From NCBI GenBank assembly GCA_964536975.1, contig CAZHYS010000005.1:1-42126 (forward strand): DNA of 42,126 nt, given 5' to 3'. The notes beneath the pieces are model-generated. The model saw only the letters and a program-made list of their open reading frames with translations, was not told the DNA's origin and ran no database searches. Positions 27,425 to 33,994 of the stretch are shown piece by piece; within the stretch, counting starts at the first letter, position 1; every line of letters starts with the position of its first letter. Source of the DNA: JAKQDP01 sp964536975 (GTDB taxonomy: Bacteria; Patescibacteriota; Patescibacteriia; 2-01-FULL-39-33). Position numbers and translations under genes: made by a program.

Positions 27425-28330
27425 CTAAATTAAGCTGTATTTTTTGATATTGGCATCGGCAACCGCCTGGATTTTGGCGATTTCCGCCTGCCCGGCCGGA
27501 GACTTGAATAAATGCTTGAATCTTTTTTGCGGCTTCAAAAATTCTTCCACCGGCTCTTTTTTGACTATCTTCATCACTCCTTTAAGTTCGCCACTAACAT
27601 ATTCCACGATCGGATAAAAACCGCTGGCGACCGCCAGCTTGGAAACCCTGACTGTGTCTTTCGGCTCGATCCCCCAACCCGGCACGCACGGACAATAGAT
27701 CTGCAAATATTTCGGCCCCTTGATTGCCAACGCCTTTTTGACTTTATTTATAACATCTATCGGGTAGCCAACAGTCGCCGTCGCCACATAAGGCAAGTGG
27801 TGAGCCAGAGCGATTTCGATCATATTTTTTTTGGGCAGTTGCGAGCCGAATGATTTTTTACCCGGCGGCGTGGTGGTGGTATTGGCGTCAAGCGGAGTAG
27901 CGCCGCTAGACTGATAACCGGTGTTCTGATATGCCTCATTGTCATAACAGACATACAAAACATTATCGCCACGCTCCCACATGCCCGAGATGTTGCCCAG
28001 GCCGATATCAAAAGTCGCGCCGTCGCCACCGATGGCAATGACATTAATTTTGCTATCCAATTTCCGCCGCCGCAAAACCGCCGCGATGCCTGACGCCAAA
28101 GACGACGGGTTCTCAAACAAACTGTGAATCCAAGGAATTTTGAACGAAGTCATCGGATATTGCGTCGTCGTCACTTCGCTGCAACCGGTGGCGTTGGTGG
28201 CGATGGTATTGGGACCGGCCGTATCCAAGACCAGCCGCGCGGCGATAATCATCCCGCAGCCGGCGCAAGCGCTATGGCCGGGATTGACAACATGAGACAA
28301 CGGCGCTTTGTATTTTGATTTTTTAGTCAT
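27425..28330 (-). CDS. porB: 2-oxoacid (pyruvate):ferredoxin oxidoreductase, beta subunit
   Basis: 301 residues. The beta subunit binds thiamine diphosphate and one 4Fe-4S cluster and performs the oxidative decarboxylation of pyruvate or another 2-oxoacid to the acyl-CoA with reduction of ferredoxin. Cluster ligands: C22, C25, C50 and a late Cys in YCPCVPGWG (213 or 215). The ThDP motif begins with GGDGATFDIG (101-110) and ends near CYDNEAYQNTG (128-138). Last gene of porG-(four-helix)-porD-porA-porB. The PWIHSLFENPSS stretch and length fit the pyruvate branch (PorB), but the substrate is not certain. Confidence 0.93.
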   Translation of the reverse strand: MTKKSKYKAPLSHVVNPGHSACAGCGMIIAARLVLDTAGPNTIATNATGCSEVTTTQYPMTSFKIPWIHSLFENPSSLASGIAAVLRRRKLDSKINVIAIGGDGATFDIGLGNISGMWERGDNVLYVCYDNEAYQNTGYQSSGATPLDANTTTTPPGKKSFGSQLPKKNMIEIALAHHLPYVATATVGYPIDVINKVKKALAIKGPKYLQIYCPCVPGWGIEPKDTVRVSKLAVASGFYPIVEYVSGELKGVMKIVKKEPVEEFLKPQKRFKHLFKSPAGQAEIAKIQAVADANIKKYSLI

Positions 28331-28438
28331 ATTTTTTGTATCTATTGTTATCTTTATAATTTCAACAGCTTAATTAATCCCGGAATTGAAATTTGAAATT
28401 TTACTATATGCCATATGCTATAAGCTATATGCCGAATC

Positions 28439-29587
28439 CTATTTCCCCACAAACACTACCTTGCCCTTCTCTTTCTTCACTCCCGCGCAAATCCCTTCTA
28501 TCATCTTCTCGGTGATGTCGCGACCACCCAAACCCAGGATATAGCTAACGATTTTTTTCTTATCACCGAGCGCGCGGCGGATTTCTGTCGCCAGGATTCC
28601 TTCCGTGCCCAAAGACACCGACTTGTCAACCACGGCGATATTTTTTGCTTTAGCCAGCGCCAAAATAATTTCCTCATCGGGAAAAGGGCGCAGGGAAACA
28701 ATTTTCAATACGGCAACGCGTCCCGTAGAGACGTTGCGCCGCAACGTCTCTACCTTTATCCTATCAATGACATCCTTGATTGTCCCCACGACCGACCCCA
28801 TCGCCACAATCACCGTCTCCGCATTTTTATCGCCGTAATAATCCACCAAGTTTAATTTTCGGCCGAAAATTTCTTTGAACTTTTTCATCTCCGCGGCAAT
28901 GACTTTTTTTGACGCGACAATATCGTCATGAAGCTCCTGCCTGATTTCAAAATAATGCGCCGGCGTAGCAAAAGCGCCCAGCGTCAGAGGATTTTTTACG
29001 TCCAAAAACTCTTTCGGCTTGTAGCTCGGCAAAAACTTCTTGATTTTGGCCGGTGTTTCAATTTCCACCGGCTCCACCACGTGCGTCAAGACAAAGCCGT
29101 CCAAATTCACCATCACCGGCAAGGATAATTTTTCCGCCACCTTGTAGGCCAGAATGTGAAGATCGCAAACCTCCTGATTGTCCTCGCCAAACCACATCAG
29201 CCAGCCGCTGTCGCGCATTGTCACCGCGTCCTGCTGATCATTCCAGATATTTATCGGCGCCGAAACCGCCCGGTTGGCATCGGTCATTACAATGGGCAGG
29301 CGCATTCCGGCCACATTAAACAGCACTTCCGTCATCAATAGCAATCCTTGCGATGAAGTGGCCGTATAGACTCGCTCACCCATTGCCGCCGCGCCCTCCA
29401 CGATGGATATGGCGGCAAATTCGCTCTCCGCCCGGACATATTCATAATCCGCCTCGCCATCAGCTTTTAGCTTGGCCAAGTCCTCCACTATATGCGTCTG
29501 CGGAGTAATCGGATACGCCGACACTACGCCGACACCGATATTTTTTATTGTTTCGGCAATCGCCCGACTGCCTTCTAATATCTTCAT
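28439..29587 (-). CDS. porA: 2-oxoacid (pyruvate):ferredoxin oxidoreductase, alpha subunit
   Basis: 382 residues. PorA carries the ThDP pyrimidine-binding and transketolase-C-like domains. Typical stretches are GSRAIAETIKNIGVGVVSAYPITPQTHIVE near the N-terminus, ESEFAAISIVEGAAAMGERVYTATSSQGL, and LRPFPDEEI in the C-terminal domain. Near residue 285 a 29-nt palindrome (28725-28753) is inserted in frame and read as VETLRRNVSTG, between the helix VIDRIK and the strand RVAVLKIVSLRPFP; related proteins have only a short loop there. Otherwise intact. Confidence 0.93.
   Translation of the reverse strand: MKILEGSRAIAETIKNIGVGVVSAYPITPQTHIVEDLAKLKADGEADYEYVRAESEFAAISIVEGAAAMGERVYTATSSQGLLLMTEVLFNVAGMRLPIVMTDANRAVSAPINIWNDQQDAVTMRDSGWLMWFGEDNQEVCDLHILAYKVAEKLSLPVMVNLDGFVLTHVVEPVEIETPAKIKKFLPSYKPKEFLDVKNPLTLGAFATPAHYFEIRQELHDDIVASKKVIAAEMKKFKEIFGRKLNLVDYYGDKNAETVIVAMGSVVGTIKDVIDRIKVETLRRNVSTGRVAVLKIVSLRPFPDEEIILALAKAKNIAVVDKSVSLGTEGILATEIRRALGDKKKIVSYILGLGGRDITEKMIEGICAGVKKEKGKVVFVGK
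28725..28753. repeat. In-frame palindrome inside porA (GTAGAGACG family)
   Basis: Perfect 13-bp arms GTAGAGACGTTGC/GCAACGTCTCTAC around a 3-nt loop. The gtagagacg end is shared with the intergenic repeats at 16080-16119, 35149-35172 and 39530-39553. Confidence 0.9.
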
Positions 29588-29617
29588 GAGTTAATTTATA
29601 ATTTATAATTTTAATAA

Positions 29618-29893
29618 TTATTTCTCCTCTCTTTTCATCTTAATCGCTTTAGCTGGACAGATCTCGGCGCAAAGGCCGCAACCCTTGCAATAATCAAGAT
29701 CTTTTTCATAAAAAATCTTGCCCTTGCTATTCTTCTCGCCGGTCGAAAAACAAATCCCTTCCGGACAAATTTTTTCACACATAGAGCAGCCGATGCATTT
29801 TTCATGGTCTATCTCCGGCACATTAAGCTCGCGCCAATTGCCGGTTTTGATTCGGGAGGTAGTGCCTGGTTTGGCGGTTAAAGAAATATTCAT
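29618..29893 (-). CDS. porD: 2-oxoacid (pyruvate):ferredoxin oxidoreductase, delta (ferredoxin) subunit
   Basis: 91 residues. Two 4Fe-4S motifs: C33-C36-C39-C43 (CIGCSMCEKICPEG) and C69-C72-C75-C79 (CKGCGLCAEICPAK). It passes electrons from PorB to external ferredoxin. Length and spacing are standard for PorD. Lies 30 nt upstream of porA. Confidence 0.95.
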   Translation of the reverse strand: MNISLTAKPGTTSRIKTGNWRELNVPEIDHEKCIGCSMCEKICPEGICFSTGEKNSKGKIFYEKDLDYCKGCGLCAEICPAKAIKMKREEK

Positions 29894-29946
29894 AAATAAT
29901 TTCTAATGTCTAAATCCTAATTTCTAATAAAATTTCCAATGTCTAA

Positions 29947-30303
29947 TTATTTACTCCTTGACTTTCTGATAATTGAAACAAAAATCAGATTTAACTCCGT
30001 GGCTTCTCGCCATAGCTTTCTGGCTCCTTCGCCCAATTCAGGCTGAGCTTTAGCAATCATCCTTAGCCAATGCTTTGTCTCTTTCGATTCTTTCTTGGCG
30101 ATGCTCAATTTATGTTCAAAATCTTTTTTTGATTCGGCGCAATCCGCCTCGTTATAATTCGCGCCAACAGAAGTAGCCGAGCGTATCAACTGACCAACTA
30201 ATGATTTAGTTATATCATTGATTCTTATATGTTTACAAAAATCTATTACTAATTCTCCAAATTTTGCTGTTCTTTCTTCCAAATCAAATTTGGAATTAGA
30301 CAT
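29947..30303 (-). CDS. Four-helix bundle protein (S23/23S rRNA intervening-sequence type)
   Basis: 118 residues. Pattern: FDLEERTAKFGELVIDFCKHI, SLVGQLIRSATSVGANYNEADCAES, FEHKLSIAKKESKETKHWLRMI, and a last helix ending in IRKSRSK. This is the family named after proteins encoded in 23S rRNA intervening sequences and is fold-related to the DGR accessory protein Avd. Its function is unknown. It lies 11 nt downstream of porG and 53 nt upstream of porD, so inside the por operon. Nearby intergenic sequence consists of 'atttctaat' words. It is distinct from the Avd-like gene at 32178 (no PKxERFxLG motif). Confidence 0.87.
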   Translation of the reverse strand: MSNSKFDLEERTAKFGELVIDFCKHIRINDITKSLVGQLIRSATSVGANYNEADCAESKKDFEHKLSIAKKESKETKHWLRMIAKAQPELGEGARKLWREATELNLIFVSIIRKSRSK

Positions 30304-30314
30304 TTTATTAGAAA

Positions 30315-30857
30315 TTAGTTATTAGAAATTTTTTCAAACCCTTCCCTCGCCGCGACAATATTTTTTTCCGCTATTTCGCCTTCAAATCGTTCCTGAATCG
30401 CTTTTTCCACCGACTTCATTTTAATTAGTCCGGTTAATCCGGCGAACGCGCCGAGCAGAATCGTATTGATAATCGGCTTGCCGATAATTTCCATTCCGAT
30501 TCTAGTCGCCGGTACGGTTTTTATCATCACGCCAGCCGGCGCCTTAAAATCCGCCGCCAACTTTTCGCTGTTGATCAAAACTATCGTGCCTTTTTTAGCG
30601 CCGGCAAAAACATCCACGCCGCCAATCAAGCTGGGGTCTTGGACAATTATAAAATCCGGCTCATAAATCTGACTGCGGCGGCGAATGAATTTGCTGTCAA
30701 TCCGCGCGAACGACGTCACTGGCGCCCCGCGTCGCTCCACGCCAAAATTGGGAAACGCCTGCGAATATTTGCCATCATAAAAAGCGGCAATCGCCACTAG
30801 TTCCGCGGCTGTCACCGATCCTTGCCCACCCCGACCATGTATTCTTATCTCTTTCAT
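30315..30857 (-). CDS. porG: 2-oxoacid (pyruvate):ferredoxin oxidoreductase, gamma subunit
   Basis: 180 residues, full length. The gamma subunit contacts CoA and completes the alpha-beta-gamma-delta complex. Start IRIHGRGGQGSVTAAELVA (4-22) is the family signature, followed by PNFGVERRGAPVTSFARI and IGKPIINTILLGAFAGLTGLI. First gene of the operon. I see only weak -10-like sequences (TATACAAT near 30889-30896) before it. Confidence 0.93.
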   Translation of the reverse strand: MKEIRIHGRGGQGSVTAAELVAIAAFYDGKYSQAFPNFGVERRGAPVTSFARIDSKFIRRRSQIYEPDFIIVQDPSLIGGVDVFAGAKKGTIVLINSEKLAADFKAPAGVMIKTVPATRIGMEIIGKPIINTILLGAFAGLTGLIKMKSVEKAIQERFEGEIAEKNIVAAREGFEKISNN

Positions 30858-30909
30858 AATATAAAATTTGTTAAATTTGTAGTATTGTATAAAATTTAGA
30901 ACCGTTGAA

Positions 30910-31045
30910 CTTTCCTCCCCTTTACGAAATGGCGCGCCTTTCTTTCCCTCCCCTTACGAAGGGGAGGGTTAGGGAGGGGTAATTGAGGTAAATATCATAA
31001 TTAATTTTTACCCCCTCCTACCTCCCCCTTCAGACAAGGGGGAGG
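30910..31045. repeat. Composite CCCCTCC/GGAGGGG palindromic repeat island next to the DGR RT
   Basis: tttcctcccctttacg, a unit ccctccccttacgaagggga ggg, then taccccctcctacctccccc ... caagggggaggaaaa. The tail ggaggaaaatacaac...ggcgtgtacaac (31036-31074) recurs at 40725-40763 as ggaggaaaatgcaac...agcgtgtataat, at the corresponding end of the second DGR cassette. Confidence 0.82.
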
Positions 31046-31129
31046 AAAATACAACGGCATTAAGGCGTGTACAACACTAACAATTCTTACAAATAATCAA
31101 ATAATCATCAATATTTATATTCTACCATT

Positions 31130-32170
31130 TTATGTCCGCTTTGCCAAAATCTCAAAAATTTCTTTTCTAATTTTAAAGGCATTCCCATGTTTCAATAATC
31201 CCAGATAGGAATCAACCGTCGCCCGGTTTGGATTTGTCCCTATCTTCCGGAGCGCTCTCCGCTTGGTCTTGGTTCTCAAAACTCTATGGTCAAAAAAATT
31301 CACCCAGCCGAGAAAATCCACTCCGGAATTAATCGTCTTGATAAAAACTTTGTCCGGATGAAGCGTCAACTGCAATTTGGCCGTCAAAAAATTGCCAATG
31401 AGCGGAATCAAATCCGCCAGGTAATCTCTGCCAGCGGAAAAAATCGCAAAATCGTCGGCGTATCGGATATAATATTTTATTTTGAGCCGATGCTTGGCAA
31501 ACTGATCCAGCTCGTTTAGATAAATATTGGCGAAGAGTTGCGAAGTCAGATTGCCCAGCGGCAAACCAACTTTATTGTCATTCCCGCGCAGGCGGGAATC
31601 TACAATGCAATTGCCCGTGTCAAAACTTTTAATAATTTTTTCCAAAAGTAGAATAATTCTCTTGTCCGAAATATGTCCGGCCAAAATCTCCATCAAAATC
31701 CGCTGATCAATGGAGGCAAAAAATTTCCTAATATCGCATTTTAACACCCAGGCCGTTCTGGCATTGTTCCGGCCGGCTTTATAAGCAAACCGCGCAAAGC
31801 GATTGATGGCTTTGTGCGTCCCCTTGCCGTTCCGGCAGGAATACGAATCGGCGATAAATAGCCGATCAAAAAACGGATACAAAATCCGATAAACGGCGTG
31901 ATGGACCAGCCGGTCGCGAACACTGGCCTTATGGATGTCTCTTGGCTTGGGATCGGATATTTTAAACGCCTGATAACCGCCATGCTGATAATCGCCGTTT
32001 GCCAAATCATTATGAAGCAGGATAAGATTATCCATGAGACGAAGAGAGAATTCCTGGACATCTTTTTTATTCTGTTTGCCACCGACGAATTCCCGCCAAG
32101 CCAATAATAAATTTTCTAAACTAATAATCTCATCAAAACTATGGCTCAATTGGATTTTAGTATGGTTCAT
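31130..32170 (-). CDS. Diversity-generating retroelement reverse transcriptase
   Basis: 346 residues, the compact size of DGR RTs, with no maturase or endonuclease domain. RT motifs in order: fingers DIHKASVRDRLVHHAVYRIL, palm motif 3 KCDIRKFFASIDQ (catalytic Asp), motif 4 GLPLGNLTSQLFANIYLNELD with the SQ pair typical of DGR RTs, motif 5 YYIRYADDFAIF (YADD), and motif 6-7 LHPDKVFIKTINSGVDFLGW. Function: with Avd it copies TR RNA into cDNA with errors at adenines, which replaces the VR in target genes. The peptide VDSRLRGNDNKV before motif 4 is a repeat insertion (31580-31599). The RT is divergent from avd, with 7 nt between the start codons. No SD is visible. Confidence 0.95.
   Translation of the reverse strand: MNHTKIQLSHSFDEIISLENLLLAWREFVGGKQNKKDVQEFSLRLMDNLILLHNDLANGDYQHGGYQAFKISDPKPRDIHKASVRDRLVHHAVYRILYPFFDRLFIADSYSCRNGKGTHKAINRFARFAYKAGRNNARTAWVLKCDIRKFFASIDQRILMEILAGHISDKRIILLLEKIIKSFDTGNCIVDSRLRGNDNKVGLPLGNLTSQLFANIYLNELDQFAKHRLKIKYYIRYADDFAIFSAGRDYLADLIPLIGNFLTAKLQLTLHPDKVFIKTINSGVDFLGWVNFFDHRVLRTKTKRRALRKIGTNPNRATVDSYLGLLKHGNAFKIRKEIFEILAKRT
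31580..31599. repeat. In-frame 20-bp palindrome inside the RT gene
   Basis: ATTCCCGCGCAGGCGGGAAT, 8-bp arms and 4-nt loop, identical in form to the dRS3 repeat of Neisseria and similar repeats in many environmental genomes. Read in the RT frame as part of DSRLRGND. Confidence 0.9.
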
Positions 32171-32177
32171 AAAAATA

Positions 32178-32573
32178 ATGACACTTCTTTACCCCCCCCC
32201 CGCAGGAAATTTGTCAATTGTTAAAAAATTAATCGATTCTTACAAGCTTTGGCAGGACTATGCCAAACACTTCCCCAAAACGGAACGATTCAATCTCGGA
32301 CATAAAATTTCCCAAACCTTTATTGAATCACTGGAACTGGTTTTTACATCTTCTTATCTGCCGATAGAACAGAAAATAATACATCTTTCCAAACTTTGCG
32401 CCAAAATAGACATATTAAAATTCTTTATCCAAATAGCCTGGGAATGTAAGTTTTTAACTGATGAAAAATATATTAAAATCTCAAATTCAATAAATGAAGT
32501 CGGCCGGATGGCGGGAGGATGGAAAAAGGGTCTTTTGCAAAAAACCTCCCGAATCAAGCGGGAGGAAAAATAG
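32178..32573 (+). CDS. avd: DGR accessory variability protein (Avd-like)
   Basis: 131 residues from the ATG at 32178. The core is a four-helix bundle matching Avd: KKLIDSYKLWQDYAKHFPKT, ERFNLGHKISQTFIESLELV, PIEQKIIHLSKLCAKIDILK, and ISNSINEVGRMAGGWKKGL. The PKTERFNLG motif is diagnostic in my memory of the family. Avd forms a basic pentamer that binds RT and TR RNA and is needed for cDNA synthesis. Unusually it is on the strand opposite RT, TR1 and target, and its 3' end overlaps the antisense TR1 terminator. A run of ten C (32192-32201) forms codons 5-8; a change by one base would put the gene out of frame. A TTG at 32211 is an alternative start that would avoid the tract. Confidence 0.85.
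   Translation: MTLLYPPPAGNLSIVKKLIDSYKLWQDYAKHFPKTERFNLGHKISQTFIESLELVFTSSYLPIEQKIIHLSKLCAKIDILKFFIQIAWECKFLTDEKYIKISNSINEVGRMAGGWKKGLLQKTSRIKREEK
32192..32201. repeat. Homopolymer tract of 10 C (possible phase-variation site)
   Basis: Lies in codons 5-8 of avd. On the other strand it lies between TTGACA (32212-32217) and a weak -10-like TAAAGA (32186-32191) before the RT start, with a 20-nt gap. Its count may also be a sequencing artefact. Confidence 0.7.
32539..32565 (-). terminator. Intrinsic terminator directly after TR1
   Basis: Minus strand: stem CCTCCCG/CGGGAGG with a 7-nt loop, followed by TTTTTT; starts 6 nt after the end of TR1. It should define the 3' end of the TR1 RNA, inside the antisense avd 3' end. 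Confidence 0.82.
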
Positions 32574-32694
32574 CAAGTAGCGGAACAACAATGCGATGAC
32601 GATTGCCGGCATTCCAAACGTTGGAGTTCTCAAACCTGTTGACATTCACCTTGAGCCTGCCATCGGAATGGACGTTCACGTTGTCCACGAACAA
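32572..32694 (-). other. DGR template repeat TR1
   Basis: 123 nt, colinear with VR1 (33010-33132, offset 438) without gaps. There are 18 differences; 16 are at template adenines on the minus strand (plus-strand T at 32592, 32597, 32603, 32604, 32612, 32613, 32621, 32622, 32627, 32628, 32640, 32646, 32669, 32675, 32682, 32684), replaced by all three other bases. The two others (32575, 32579) lie at the 3' end, where TR and VR normally differ in the initiation region. Read in the target frame it encodes FVDNVNVHSDGRLKVNVNRF and ENSNVWNAGNRHRIVVP: rich in AAC/AAT codons, as in known TRs. Confidence 0.95.
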
Positions 32695-32920
32695 ATACGC
32701 AAAGAGCCATCTGACACACCATCTCTTGAATACTCTTGAGATTGAATCGTATTTGGAGCATCAAAGCTCGCCAGCTCAATGCGCCAACTGGCTGTTTTTG
32801 TTTTGAAAAATACTCTCTCTTTCGCAAGACTTATCCGGCGAAATCTTGAATAATATTTTTCAGCAATCATGATTTGAAGCCTTGGCCGCAAATATTTCCA
32901 AATTGCATTATTATAATAAC
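32695..32920 (-). other. Leader region of TR1, no gene seen
   Basis: 226 nt between the target-1 terminator and TR1. Short ORFs here are not protein-like in any frame. It may hold the TR RNA promoter; I see only weak candidates (TATTAT near 32852). In known DGRs sequence flanking TR is structural RNA used by RT/Avd. Confidence 0.4.
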
Positions 32921-32962
32921 AAAAAAATCCCCTCAACTCAAAGTGTCTAAGAGTCAAGGGGA
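32921..32962 (-). terminator. Intrinsic terminator of DGR target 1
   Basis: Minus strand: 12-bp stem (TCCCCTTGACTC/GAGTTGAGGGGA, two weak pairs), then seven T. It separates the target mRNA from the TR1 RNA. Confidence 0.82.
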
Positions 32963-32981
32963 CAAAGGGGACAAAAGAGGA

Positions 32982-33010
32982 TTAAGACGCTAAGTGTCAA
33001 AGTGTCTTAA
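32982..33010 (-). other. Hairpin directly 3' of VR1, containing the target stop codon
   Basis: Arms TTAAGACGCT/AGTGTCTTAA (one G-T mismatch), 9-nt loop. It starts at the VR1 boundary and includes the TAA stop (33007-33009). Hairpins just downstream of VR are required for efficient retrohoming in the Bordetella phage DGR. Confidence 0.6.
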
Positions 33011-33663
33011 GCCAGTTGCGGAACAACAAGGCGACGACGAAGGCCGGCAGACCAAACGAAGGAGCGCTCAAACCTGTAGACATGCACCTTGAGCCTGCCA
33101 TCGGAACGGACGCTCACGTAGGCCACGAACAATTGATCACGCGACTGGAACAAGAAAAACGTCGCGAAGCCATCTGTCCGAAGCCACTGACGATACTTTT
33201 TCACAAAGCCCTTTATTTGGGCTTGGGTCAAGCACAGCTCGCGAACATCGCCGGATAAAGATCCGAACATTTGTGAAAATGTCGCGTCCTTATCCATCTC
33301 ATACACCGCCACTCCAGTAGCGACAGTGGCCGGACCCTGCTCGTCCGCTCCCCAATTTCTGAAATCGGGATCAATGATGTCGAAAACATCGCTGGCGTCA
33401 GCTAATGTTTCCGTCCCGTCACAGGCGTCCACTGCTAGTTTTTGGCCAGCAGAGATGAGGCGAAGAATCGGCGATACGACTGCCTCGCCAGCGCCGACAA
33501 TGATCTGCGCGATTTGCTGGAGCGTCTCCTTGCCCGCAGGTGTCGTCAGACGGTAAATATTCTCCATCGTCCCGCCCAACTCCTTTACCATCTCCACGAG
33601 CAGAATGATAAAAGTTTGGAACATCCCGGCGCCACGAACGATTTCTTCCACTTTCTTACCCAT
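33007..33663 (-). CDS. DGR target protein 1 (variable C-terminus)
   Basis: 218 residues. The N-terminal 60 residues are helical and hydrophobic in part (GMFQTFIILLVEMVKELGG), without a clear signal peptide. The middle part QGPATVATGVAVYEMDKDATF leads to ATFFLFQSRDQLFVAYVSVR and the VR. Residues 178-218 are encoded by VR1; 12 residues differ from the template (D to A, N to Y, S, H, Y, R, F, S, L; H to R twice; I to L). The constant frame V-x-S-D-G-R-L-K-V and VVPQLA surrounds the variable positions, and an aromatic, compact beta-rich end suggests a lectin-like display surface. I recall similar DGR targets from Patescibacteria. ATG start with SD AAGGAG 10 nt upstream and a perfect promoter: it should be well expressed. 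Confidence 0.92.
   Translation of the reverse strand: MGKKVEEIVRGAGMFQTFIILLVEMVKELGGTMENIYRLTTPAGKETLQQIAQIIVGAGEAVVSPILRLISAGQKLAVDACDGTETLADASDVFDIIDPDFRNWGADEQGPATVATGVAVYEMDKDATFSQMFGSLSGDVRELCLTQAQIKGFVKKYRQWLRTDGFATFFLFQSRDQLFVAYVSVRSDGRLKVHVYRFERSFVWSAGLRRRLVVPQLA
33010..33132 (-). other. DGR variable repeat VR1
   Basis: Partner of TR1; see TR1 for the differences. It encodes the last 41 codons of target 1. The 3' end (33010-33030) is GC/TTGTTG-rich and nearly free of changes, fitting the initiation-of-mutagenic-homology segment. Confidence 0.95.
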
Positions 33664-33743
33664 TTTTTCCTCTCCTTAGTCAGCCCCTCATTCCAGCCCC
33701 ATGCCAGAACCCCAGGCCAACTTATGGTAATGTACTATATATA

Positions 33744-33772
33744 ATTATAGCACACCTTAAATATTTTGTCAA
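33744..33772 (-). promoter_or_regulatory. Perfect consensus promoter of DGR target 1
   Basis: Minus strand TTGACA (33767-33772), 17-nt spacer ending TGC, TATAAT (33744-33749). The leader is about 70-75 nt, with SD AAGGAG before the ATG at 33663. Confidence 0.92.
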
Positions 33773-33795
33773 TAGAGAAATTGGCCAAAAATAAC

Positions 33796-33820
33796 AAAAA
33801 TGGCTAAATTTAGCCATTTT
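33796..33820 (-). terminator. Terminator between dsbA-like gene and DGR target 1
   Basis: 24-nt perfect palindrome AAAATGGCTAAATTTAGCCATTTT, followed on the minus strand by TTGTTATTTTT. The rest of the 331-nt gap (33821-33994) is 'attagaaatt' and 'cgctaatcgct' words and a tccgccaaaggcg fragment; no gene. Confidence 0.7.
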
Positions 33821-33994
33821 ATATATTATTTTGAAACTTAGTCATTAAAAATTCATTAGAAATTAGAAATTAGACATTAGAAATTAGAAATTTTCCTAAT
33901 CCCTTCCGCCAAAGGCGCCTCGCCCGCCTATGGAGGGGATGCGCCTGAGGCGCAAACCCCTAAACGCTAATCGCTAAAAGCTAAGCGCTATCCT

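Noticed and set aside
31130..32170. RT as group II intron maturase or retron RT
   Set aside because: No maturase or HNH domain, no intron domain V-like sequence, SQ pair in motif 4, and two TR/VR pairs with adenine-specific differences fit a DGR only.
32603..32957. Short ORFs on both strands across TR1 and its leader
   Set aside because: They cross the TR and a terminator, have no protein-like composition, and the region is better explained as TR RNA.
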